Shown here: one piece after another, positions 41,110 through 51,379 of the stretch
Position numbering within the stretch: position 1 is the stretch's first letter
Layout: each line of letters begins with the position of its first letter
Assembly: GCA_940337035.1 (NCBI GenBank)
Contig: CALNHX010007574.1
Span: forward strand, 1-64,000
Length of the DNA stretch: 64,000 nucleotides
Direction: 5' to 3'
From: Agriotes lineatus
Lineage: Eukaryota > Arthropoda > Insecta > Coleoptera > Elateridae
Made by a program: the position numbers and the translations under genes
Notes under the pieces: model-generated
What the model saw: the letters and a program-made list of their open reading frames with translations, nothing else
What the model was told of the DNA's origin: nothing
Database searches by the model: none

Positions 41110-42061
41110 CAGGGGTGGCGAACCTTTATTGATCTACGTGCCATTTTTCTAAAGAAATGGTTAATCAGGCCATAACGTGCCATCAAATAATGCCAGGTAG
41201 AAATAGGCTAATCCCTAGGTACATAACTGAGCTAAACGGCGGGAGCTGAAGAAGACTAACCTGGAGCTGACGGACAGCCTGGAGTGCCGTGCAAACAACG
41301 TAAGGATTGCAACCATAAACAATTATCCTAACGTTCAGTGGGCTTTAGTTGCTTTCAAATTCTCCCTCACAAAAGAACCAAGCTATAATTAAGCTGGTGA
41401 AGCACGAAGCCGAGGGGCAACCAACTTATTCAAGCGAAGGCTGCGATGGAAAAGGTCGAGAAATACTACCACACGCAATTCCACTCAGGTTATCAAAATC
41501 TCCCAAAAATTGGAAAAGGACCACCAGAAAAACTATTGGAATGCAGAGTGGTCTAAATTGATAGCAACATAGCTGTAATTTGCTGAAAAATGTTATCACA
41601 AGATGAAAATTGGGTTGCCTAGCTACTCAGGAGAAAATTTATTCAATATTTAAAAATAAATGTGAATAGGGCTGCCTAACGATCCAGGGGATAACTTACA
41701 AAATAAATGCTTAAAGTAAAATCCAACTAGTTATTTCAAATACTGCATGCGAACTACAAACTAAGCGTAACAGCGCCCCTCTCGCCGTCCCTCCGCGTCG
41801 CCCGCGCTAGCTCACTCCGTAGCTCACTCCCATCCGTTCGGTAAGAAATTCGCGCGAAATCTACCTATTTCTGTCGCGCAGTCTGTTGCCGTTCCGGCAC
41901 CGGTAGCCTTGTTCACAATAAACTTTGTTACTATGACCTCAACTGTAGACGAAGAAATAAATTGTTTCGATGAGGTACCTAAATTCCTTAATTAAGGCCG
42001 TGCCCAAATTATTTTGCAGCGTGCCATCAATGGCACGCGTGCCATTGGTTCGCCACCCCTG
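41110..42061. mobile_element. Non-autonomous hAT element with perfect 8-bp TSD
   Basis: The ends are caggggtggcgaacctt and, reversed from the right, caggggtggcgaaccaa. The 8-bp duplication GTCTAGTG flanks it at 41102-41109 and 42062-42069. The 952-bp body has no transposase that I recognise. Near both ends 'gtgccat' motifs repeat. On the right it abuts an older hAT-like terminus (caatggtgcccaaac). Confidence 0.9.
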
Positions 42062-42069
42062 GTCTAGTG

Positions 42070-42200
42070 CAATGGTGCCCAAACAGTCCATAGCCATCGG
42101 CCGGTAGATCGCCAAAGGTTTGTCGGTAGATCGCAGAATTATTCTATAGATAGATCAAAAACTGGAAAGTGATGCGAGTAAACTTATATTACCAATCAGT
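42070..42200. mobile_element. Decayed hAT-like terminus
   Basis: caatggtgcccaaacagtcc, followed by 'ggccggtagatcgcc' and 'tcggtagatcgcagaatta', is the usual look of an insect hAT 5' end with subterminal repeats. The other end is not found. Confidence 0.45.
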
Positions 42201-42213
42201 AGCTAGTGTCGGT

Positions 42214-43973
42214 CGGAATGGGAAGTTTCGCCGTCGCCTTTTAGCCGTCGCCCTTTCGCCGTTGCCGTTTCGCCGTCGCCATTTCGCCGTCGCCATTTCG
42301 CCGTAGATTATTTTACATTTCCGACTTAAAAAAACACTTTTTCACTTATCTATATCTAAGCAAAACATGGAATCAAAGTTTTACATGTTTTAAATGATAC
42401 ATGTTCGAAATCTTTAATAGCTTTAAAATATTATTTACATTTATTTCCCATTAGGAAGACGTTAAAGGTTATTAAAGTTACACTTCTTATATGCATTAAA
42501 CCGTCTGATTAGTTGTTGATGGTAATGAGCATACTTGTTACTTTTTGCTAATCCTTTTATCATGCACATGGTGGTCATTATAATGATTTGGATTAGAAAA
42601 TTCCCTTTATGTTCTACCAGTACATTAATTGAAATTAATGACACTATTTTAAGGTATCTTAGATACAAAATAAAGCTCCAGGGCAATTATTTTCTTCATA
42701 AGAACACTAGGGTTATTATGAAAAATTAACAGTATTTGTTTCCATGGATACAACTTTATTATGCACCACTGTCACAATGAAAATTAATGACAGCTCAGCT
42801 AATGTCACAAATCTAACTTAGATCAGCTAACTAGATCAATCTTAAATACTATATCATAGTAATTTTATGAATTGAATATGAATATGAATTAGGTAAGAAA
42901 ATTGGTAGGACATAAAACCTTGAAGGCACCACAGGCATTATGAGCTAAGAGCCCGCGATTGTTGTACACACCTCGGGCCAAAGGCCCTCGGTTAGTACAC
43001 TAACAATCTTGGGCTCTTATTTTACTCATAATGCCCTTGGTACCTTAATAACTATTATGGTAGTACGGCCGTTATGATGATTTTAGTGATCTGCTCTTTT
43101 TTCAAACTTTACATTTTTATTGTGTATTGATGTGAGGTAGGTGATTTTCCAGTTGAATACTTCTGAAATGGGCTTCTTTTATTTTTTTTTTATTTTTTTA
43201 ATTAACTCCTGTTTGAAATAGAACACCCACATCAGGTATATTATTACATTTTTGAATTCAGCTTAAACTTTTAGAGAAAATTTATCTCTTCAACTAACGC
43301 TCTATTTTGTACAGTTTTTGTAGTATTTGTGATTTTTGAAAATTTGTGACAAATGCTTAAAAATTAAAAATCAAATTTTTTGCTATCACACCAGATTTTT
43401 TAACTCAACTTCAACGTCTTACATCTCGCTTATTATACGTTTTAGATATAAGTTGATTAACGTTTTCCGCTTTATTTTGAAGTGTTCTGTGTATTCCTAA
43501 AGTTTTCCGAAATAAATTTGAACCACCCTGTATATATGTGACTTTACAATTTAAATATTACTGTATACTTGCTGTTTAAGTACAATAGAAATTATTAAAC
43601 TTATTATGCATTTTCTTCCGGCAACGGAGTACAATTAGTATATTATTAAGTTATATTATTGAGTTAACAAAGATGATAGTTTATAAGCAAACAAATTAAT
43701 GTCCAAATAAATAAAGTGAAGGTTGCATTACATTAAAGTATAAAAATAAATTAAAGTATAATTATTTGGCAGCACGGTCTTTGTTCCGCTTTCAAGTTGA
43801 CGGCGAAATGGTCGACGGCGAAACGGCGACGGCGAAGTGGTCGGCGGCGAAGTGGCGACGGCGAAATGGCAGACGGCGAAATGGCGACGGCGAAACGGCG
43901 ACGGCGAAACGGCGACGGCGAAACGACGACGGCGAAATGGCGACGGCGAAATGTCCTAGACCCAGTGTCGGTT
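42214..43973. mobile_element. Mutator-like element with minisatellite ends
   Basis: Both ends are arrays of a 14-15-bp unit in inverse orientation: (tttcgccgtcgcca)n at about 42225-42306 and (ggcgaaatggcgac)n at about 43799-43962. The right end, reversed, starts gggtctaggacatttcgcc; the left start is diverged. A 9-bp direct repeat AGTGTCGGT flanks it (42205-42213 and 43974-43982). The 9-bp duplication fits Mutator-like elements, but I find no MULE transposase inside. Frames through the right array (43766-43999) are low-complexity artefacts. A separate foldback (42923-43046) and a lone MITE-like end (near 43516-43535) lie inside. Confidence 0.65.
42923..43046. repeat. 124-bp foldback
   Basis: 'aaggcaccacaggcattatg' with 'agctaagagcccgcgattgt' pairs with the right arm reversed, 'aaggtaccaagggcattatg'. 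The centre is 'cctcgggccaaaggccctcgg'. It is similar in style to the foldbacks beside the Crypton gene. Confidence 0.75.
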
Positions 43974-43982
43974 ATGGCAGAT

Positions 43983-44865
43983 TACGAAGCCTAAATTAAT
44001 GAGTCTTAAAGAGCGGGAGTCTCAAAGACAAATGGCAGAAATCACTCCATCCCATCATTTTGCCGAAGTATCGATAAGGAGCTTGCACCTCCTCATCTTG
44101 TTTATATTTCATTTAGTAACTGTCATAATTTTAATCCTGCAAAACAAAATAAGGCATAACAGTCAAGTATGAAAAAATGAGCTGCTACATTTACCGAAAC
44201 TTACAATTTAAAAATAAATGAAAAACCATGAAAAAAAATAGTTCCCGTTGAAGCCTTTCGAGAGGGATTTTAGAATAAACACGTTTTTCTGTCTATAATT
44301 TCCATCTAGGAAAACACTGTATGCATCTCTAATTCGAGATGGACAAATTTGACGTCAGATTTGGTTTTCTCCAACAAATCTTATTTGAAATCAAACAGAG
44401 TAGACGTCGAAATTCCGTCTACTTCTGTTATGCTACGGTATTTTCGTGACTACTTAATTGAAAGTTACTTTTAGAATAGCATGTCATGTTTATTTTGCAA
44501 AACAAATCTTTGCCCTGTAAATCTGATCAAGATTATTCATTTTTATGGGCGCTAGTGCTAAAACCTACGTGAGCTATAGAATAATTTTCCGGGAAATATC
44601 ACACTACTCCTGTTATCACACAATTGTATCCATCATTATTTACACTGCCCAGAAATATAATAGATTGGTCACATCGATCTCAGGGCCTACATCTTTCAAT
44701 ATCAATTCTTTAGACTCAAAGAAATTCGGCTTTTTGGATTTAATAAATGGTATTAATTTGTTCTCCTATATTTATCTAAAGTAATTGTGTCCTCATGTCA
44801 TAGTCGTAAATTTAGTTATTAAAACCACTAAGTTACGTGACCACCCGTTTTAATGTACTATAGTT
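43983..44865. other. No gene identified
   Basis: AT-rich. A + strand frame at 44545-44784 has no recognisable features. Confidence 0.4.
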
Positions 44866-45062
44866 TGCGTAGTTTCAAATTGTCTCGGATCTGTGCCTTT
44901 TTTATTCAGCCATAGGTGGCCGATCGCCTCATATCGTCTGTATATCTGATGGAGTGGGAAGCTTCTTTCAAGCTTGGTAGGTGATCTGCCCTTTTCCACT
45001 TCTGCTTCAGTACTCTTTCCACGTCTTCCACCTTGGTCTTCTCTCTTAGCCACGTTGATGGA
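44866..45062 (-). pseudogene. RTE-like LINE ORF2 fragment
   Basis: The minus strand reads TWLREKTKVEDVERVLKQKW, then KRAD. This is the RTE-type stretch 'SW.R..TKV.DV......LKW.WAGH' near the ORF2 C-terminus. Sequence on both sides is decayed. It is a dead fragment. Confidence 0.6.
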
Positions 45063-47282
45063 GCAATGTCTATGATTCAACCAAATTAAAACGTGTAAAT
45101 AGCAATTCAACCAAATTGAAGAACGAAAATAAATATGGAATTAAGTAGAATACTTCCCTACTTTAATTGAAAGCGACTGGCCATTGCAGTTGTTTCATGA
45201 ACATTGAAAATTTGCACATGAATCCTGCATGAACAACGGTTTGCTAATAAATTATTAGTGTATAATACAAACTGTATAAATTAAATATTGCGGCGTTTAT
45301 TCAGATAGATGACCATGTTAGTATCCAAATCGATTCGTCGGCTAATTTTCTCAAAACAAAATAAACGAATACAATTGCCGGCCGGCCAATCCAGGAAGAC
45401 GGAGTGCAGCTCTTTATGTACTAACAAATGATTAAAAGCCAAAAGAGGGCCAATAAATCTTTACCAATTAACAACAAGTGTATCCAGGCATTCAACTGAG
45501 AATTTGTAGACCCAAGTAGCACATTTTCTGAGAGAAAAGCTCAAATCTCGCACAAGTAGCAGCAACAAATAATAACACCAAAATGCTAACATCATAGTAT
45601 AATTGTTTCTAATTCGGTAGAATTCAGTACAAATATCAAATAATTAATGTTACAAATTGAGAATAATCATTAGTAGTTGGGTGCACTTCAATAACATTCG
45701 GCTTGCGAGGCCAAAGGCTTACACAACAGTCCTAACAAAGGTACAAACATGATGCACAACAGTTTAAAATTAACCCAGACTCCGTGGTTTGGGAATTGGC
45801 TATTCGTGAAGCGAACTGTACAATAGCAGCCGACGTCCGAATTGGTAGCAATGGGGTGAGCCTCCAACACTGGTTCACTGATCGCATCTTATATAACTTC
45901 ATTTAAAAGAAAGAAAAACAAAACCTAATCTTATATCCCTTTGAGCCCCTTCTGCACGCTATGTGATGATCCATATAAGCGGAGGCCGAAAGTTGGAATG
46001 CAGGTGATAACAGCTCTAACCAGGTAAACGGCGACGCGTTCGGTCGCGGAGGTAGCGTTTTACGGCTAATACTAAAGCTATGAATTTCAGTAACCCCCAC
46101 TAGGGAGAACCCAAAATAAACTCATATATGCTTTCGATAAGAATCGGGGCAAACAGTTTCGAAAGGACTTAGCCCAGATAAATTTGGGCCAGGTGAAGCG
46201 CATATAAAATCCGCCAACTAGGCGAGAGAAACAAATTCTCCACAAAACTGCCCGGGCTGCAACCATCCGCAACTTCTGCGGGGGCCACGAACCAAAACAA
46301 CCATATTCTGTAGGCCCATAAAACCACAGCAAATTTCAAAGACACTACAACCAAGTCGCCATCACGGCGTTCGACAGAAAAAAGAGACGCGTTCAAACAA
46401 AAGCCGACATTCGAGTAACAATGTGCTTTTATTTTTGGACTTACCTCGGAAGTATGAATGCTTATGTAATAAGAAGTGCCCGGAGTATTACATAAAGGTT
46501 TACGAAAAACTGAAAGTTTGAAATCTCTTACACAGGACATCCGCGAGTTGCAAGAACTGTGACGTTAGTAGAACGAACGCTGACATTGAAAAAAATGCAA
46601 GTACCAGTACAAAAAGAACTGTTTGGTGGATTTTAAAGCTAATATCTTTATCACCTGCAAAGAGTTCAAGCACTACAAGATAATGACTATCCTGTGGCAA
46701 GTATTTTGCACGTGGTTGCATAGACAAATTGCACATAATCATGAATTTTTATCGGCTATTCTGTTTACTAATCAAGGGGGATTTATTGGGCGAGCAATTT
46801 TTGCGATAGCATTTATTCTTGTAATCTTAACTTGGCATTAATTTTTTAACAAGGCGATTTAGGCAAATGCTTTATAGAAACTTTGTTGTTTTTTTTTTAA
46901 CGAGAAGAACATGACCAGGTGAAGTTAGACCACTTTTTATGAAACACCCTTGATATATTGCATGGTTTTTGAAAAGGTTTCCAGTTTCAGAGTTTTTCTG
47001 AAATTATTTCAGCATTTCGTAAAAATTGAAAAATATTTAAAACCCAAATATGCCCTAAATATTAGAGCATTTTGTTTAAACTCGTAGTTTACACAGTTAT
47101 CGAGTAACGTTAAATTGAATCACAGATGCAGTTTAGCTGCAGACTAAGTTACGAGCAATCTGCATAACCAGTTTAGCACCTCGGCATCTGCACTAATGCT
47201 ATCAGCGGCGACTTATAACCCAATTCAGACCTTTCCATATGCAGTCTCAGAAACTTTCAGTTAATGTATTTTCTTTTTCCAG
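45063..47282. other. Probable intron, no gene seen
   Basis: Several short frames on both strands are unsupported. The region ends in a pyrimidine tract and AG (ttctttttccag, 47271-47282) that serves the exon at 47283. Confidence 0.45.
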
Positions 47283-47379
47283 ATGGAGGGGCTGGTGCGG
47301 GAGATGCAGGACTCGGAGAACGGAGTACCAGTGCGGAGTCAAAAACTCTTTTTAACATCTATTCCCTCCGCTTTCATGG
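47283..47379 (+). CDS. RGS7: RGS7-family (R7 RGS) exon, start of DEP domain
   Basis: The exon is bordered by a strong acceptor (ttctttttccag) and a consensus donor (G|gtaagt at 47380). It encodes MEGLVREMQDSENGVPVRSQ, then KLFLTSIPSAFMG, ending in phase 1. This matches the beginning of the DEP domain in R7-family RGS proteins (pattern: M...I..MQD...G.P.R..K.FL..IPS.F.G). R7 RGS proteins speed up GTP hydrolysis by G-alpha(o/i) and pair with G-beta-5 at membranes, mainly in neurons. The Met at the start is internal in the family, so upstream exons should lie to the left. I did not find the next exon (the remainder of DEP), so the introns are long. Identification is at family level from a 32-residue match. 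Confidence 0.78.
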
Positions 47380-49830
47380 GTAAGTTGACTCTACAGTTTT
47401 TCAGCGGTTCCGGTTGCCAGTGACGTTCGATTTGCTGACAGTGTCGCTGGCTGTGCATCGCAAATTAATTTTACTTGCGAGAAGTTGCAGGCAAATCGAG
47501 CTGGCAAGAACTTGGATTGTTTACTTGCCATTAATTTGGTTTTGAAGGCTGCTCAGTTAGTTAGGGCGATCTGTAACCATTAACTTTCTGTTGAGCTACT
47601 CGATTAAGTATCTAAGTAGAGCTTCAGACGACTAGCTTTAGCAAAACATCTATTTGCAGTTGTTAAATTAGACTATAAAGCGTTTTATTGCACCATTAAA
47701 ATGCTTCATTGCCCAACAGATACTAGTTGCATCAATAATAAAACGCGAAAAATCCCATTGCTCTTGAATCAAACGAATGCCGGATTTGGCTACTAATTTC
47801 AGCTGTCGGGTGGTCAAACACGCGTCGACGTAACAAGGATTGAGGTGGGTATTTGTAGTTACTCAAGCCTGCAATTAATCTGTTAAGTGCCAGAAATGAT
47901 GTTTATTAGCACCAAAATGGTTGCGGTAGTCACAGGCAACAGGCGAGCAAGTATTAATAATTTTGAAGTAATAGGACTTCTCACTGAAGAGCAAGCTTTA
48001 ATAACTTACAAATTTAGATCATGGCATTTAAATTTAAATATATAAAATAAAATCATTGAAATGTCTCTAATTCTGGAAAATACAAAAATTGAAATCCACT
48101 CAACCACGTAATATAGGCAACCAATGTAACATTGTTGGTAACCATGTTTACAAAAGTAAGTTGCCGAGCAGCAAGGGCTTGCCACATATATTATAGGAGT
48201 AACTTAAGTCTGAGTAGAACTGTCCTTGAAGCAAGGGAAATCAGGTGTCGTAAATTAGAAAATTAACGCAACTCATTCAAAACTACACCACGAACGTCAA
48301 TGCTCAAAAATGCCAAATCGGTGCTTGCATGCAACTTTAGAACCGACATAAACTAGAAGGTTATTCGCCTATAATTCTAGTTTCTTATAGGTATAGTTTC
48401 GAAAAGTGGCAGAACGTAACAGATTGTTATCTCATCTCAATTAATTCGTTGGTCAAAACTTATCGCAGGGGTCAGGTCAGGTAGAGCCTTCGTTGTGATG
48501 GCACCCATTGAAACTTGAAATAGCTATATTTTTTCGCTACTTCTTGCCACTCTGCACGAGCTGCAGTCCATACCAGCTATCAAAAAGCTGAGGAACCGCT
48601 TCGATCTGGCACCAATGCGTCCTTGAAAGCAAGCTTGTTGTACAATTCATAGTCATGAAATAAAACTTACTTGTGCTTTCTTTAAGCTCTAAAGTGAGAA
48701 GAATGATGAAAAATAAAAAATTCTTTCAGACGAGAAAACATCTTGAATGTTATGTTAGGTAGAGCCATCTCTCTTTGGATCTTTATATCGAGTCTCCACT
48801 GGTTTGTAGAATGATTTATTTAACTTTAAAAGACGATTACGTTGAGGTACCATAGCATTGCTCTTCAGGTTCAGCATGTGCTGGATACAGCTTTATCTAT
48901 AATGCTATTGGAGGTAATGGAAGAATCGCTAAGTAATTGGATAATATTTTAATTTAAAAGTTACATAATGAAATCATATCGACTTCGTGCACAGACAGAG
49001 TCCAACGGTTTTCAAGTATCATTTAAGTTGAACTAAAAGAGTAGTAGAAAACGCTTTTGAAATGGTAGCCACTTCATTTAACATTTTAATGGAAACAATA
49101 AACTTAAGTTCAGACGAAGTTAAAAATATAACTATAGTATGTTGTCTACTACGTCTTTTAAAGAATGACTCGTGTATCGATCAAGTGTAGAGCAACCTCT
49201 ACCACTGAGAAAGGAAGGGCAGCGCATGTGCTCTTTGAAATGCACTTCAAAATAAATAAAAATAAAGACACTTATAGTTTCTAAAATAAAAAACAACCAC
49301 ATACGAATAGTCTCAAATGTATATAAATATAAAAAACACATTTTAAGAAAATTATAGCTTTCGTATTATTATTCCTACTGATCAACAAAATTAAGGATGA
49401 TTTTTAAGAAAGCGTGTTTTTTGTTCATCCTTAATAATCCCCATCTCCGTCGAGTATTTAGCATATATCTACAATGCTGTCTAATTACCACAACCCTCAC
49501 ATTTTGTTTATTTTAATACGCTTTGGGGGGGGGGGGGGGGGCGATACAGAAAATATTTACCTGGCTATATTTTAACGAACAAAAACTAATATAAAGTAAT
49601 TTGGCTACAAAGGCTGTGGGGTTAGTGCATTCTGCATAACCACTACACGGAGATGTTAAAGATTTGAAAAGGAACTCGTTTGCATCCAGTTCTTAAACAA
49701 CGCCCTTAAACAAAACTTGTTTCATTTTTAAAGAATGCCTAAAATTAAAACATAGATAAATATATACTTACTTAAAAACTCTGTGTAAGAAGTTACTCCA
49801 CTTATAATCTAATCTGGGTATTTTTTCTGT
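47380..49830. other. Probable RGS7 intron, no gene seen
   Basis: AT-rich, with scattered chance frames. A run of 17 G lies at 49525-49541. No coding exon is recognised. Confidence 0.45.
49525..49541. repeat. Poly-G run (17)
   Basis: An unbroken G17 in AT-rich DNA. Its length may be unreliable because homopolymers are error-prone. Confidence 0.9.
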
Positions 49831-49899
49831 TCAGCTTTTCCATTTGGTAAAAATAATAGTAGTTTGTAGCATCACCAGGTGTTTGAGATGATTTCGGAG

Positions 49900-50052
49900 G
49901 CTGTCACCGCCATTTCCATTAAGTAACAAACGAGTTCCGGGATTGGACCGTGTCATTATTGAGGTCGAAGAACTCAACGTTTTGCCCACTTTTGGAAAGG
50001 GCTTCATCAGGAGGAAAAGTAAAAGAGCACGGTAACTCAACGTGTAAACCAC
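49900..50052 (-). repeat. Penelope-tail-like segment with hammerhead-like core
   Basis: On the minus strand CTGATGAAGCCC is followed by TTTCCAAAAGT and GGGCAAAACG, then 'TTGAG...CTCAA'. The CUGAUGA box, a GCCC/GGGC stem II and an (A)AAA box resemble the hammerhead ribozyme cores found at the ends of Penelope-like elements. One core base appears changed (AAAA for GAAA), and stem I is not convincing. Confidence 0.35.
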
Positions 50053-50119
50053 GCCAGAAGCGAAACTCTTTTAACGATCGGAAGCAAAAATGCGACCGTT
50101 AAAAGAGTTTCGGCTGGCT
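50053..50119. repeat. Short perfect-arm hairpin
   Basis: cgaaactcttttaacg and cgttaaaagagtttcg are exact inverse copies around a short 'atcggaagcaaaaatgcgac' loop. It sits between the segment above and the long palindrome. Confidence 0.75.
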
Positions 50120-50125
50120 GATATA

Positions 50126-51017
50126 CAGGGTGTTTTAAACGAAGTGTGCACTATTGCTAACTTCTTTATTATTGGACGTACGATATCGGTTAAATTAGCA
50201 AACTAGTGGAATTTTTTCTGTTGATTAGAATGGCGAAAACAGAAAAACAATTGAACATCGCCTTCTCGCGAAATTTGGAAAAGTTTACTTTTGTTAAATG
50301 GAACACCCTGTATATTTTTCAAAAACTTGAAATAAAAATGAATTTGTGATATAAAAGTCTTAATACACTATTGTCTTAAAATGAATACTAAAGAAGTTAT
50401 CGCAAGTTTCAGTTTTGTATAAATTGTATTTTATTTTCAGGTAAACTACTCTTTTTGTTCATGACACGGCAAAATTTTATTAAGAAAAGTTGTTCAGAAT
50501 CAGAAATTATGGCCCTATACAAAATTTCAGAAGGATATGTCGACTTAGAATAAACTATTATTATTATTATTATTGAATTTATTAAAAATTTAATCTAAAT
50601 CGACAGATCTTTCTGAAATTTTGTATAGGGCCATAATTTCTGTTTCTGAACAACTTTTCTTAATAAAATTTTGCCGTGTCATGAACAAAAAGAGTAGTTT
50701 ACCTGAAAATAAAATACAATTTATACAAAACTGAAACTTGCGATAACTTCTTTAGTATTCATTTTAAGACAATAGTGTATTAAGACTTTTATATCACAAA
50801 TTCATTTTTATTTCAACTTTTGGAAAAATATACAGGGTGTTCCATTTAACAAAAGTAAACTTTTCCAAATTTCGCGAGAAGGCGATGTTCAATTGTTTTT
50901 CTGTTTTCGCCATTCTAATCAACAGAAAAAATGCCACTAGTTTGCTTATTTAACCGATATCGTACGTCCAATAATAAAGAAGTTAGCAATAGTGCACACT
51001 TCGTTTAAAACAGGCTG
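50126..51017. mobile_element. 892-bp near-perfect palindromic element, TA target
   Basis: Two arms of about 430 bp are nearly identical inverse copies, starting cagggtgttttaaacgaagt and, reversed, cagcctgttttaaacgaagt. TA flanks both ends (50124-50125, 51018-51019). The small centre is AT-rich with (att)n. Internal 'tacagggtgttcc' copies suggest that the arms are composite. Its RNA would fold into a very long hairpin. No protein is encoded. Confidence 0.9.
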
Positions 51018-51379
51018 TATAGCTGCTGCAGATCGTTTCTTATTAGCACTTGATAAAGTGCCTAGTGGTGTAGTCAGGCTGGAGCCCCAGTAACAATGTG
51101 TCGCATTAAAGTCCCCGCCAGTTATAAATCCATATCCAAGAGTTTCAAAAACGGCTTCAAAGTCATCTTTTAATAGATTAGTTGGGAGGGAAATATAATG
51201 CTGAAAGGATTAATTGACTCTTACTATTACATATGTGACTGCAGCCTAAGTTGTTTGCAGCTAGGTCTTTCAATTTTTTATATGCAAACGGATCAACTGA
51301 TCCAGAAACATTTTGTAATCGTTGTAACTTCCGCTGCTACAATATATGCGTTGATTCATATAACGTAGGTTTTTCCGGG

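Noticed and set aside
43766..43999. Arg-rich protein-coding frames (77 and 65 codons)
   Set aside because: They are translations of the 14-bp minisatellite in two frames, with no other support.
44545..44784. 79-codon + strand frame as a host gene
   Set aside because: AT-rich, no motif, no flanking splice signals.
49525..49541. Telomere-like or regulatory G-rich element
   Set aside because: It is a pure G homopolymer with no repeated telomeric unit.
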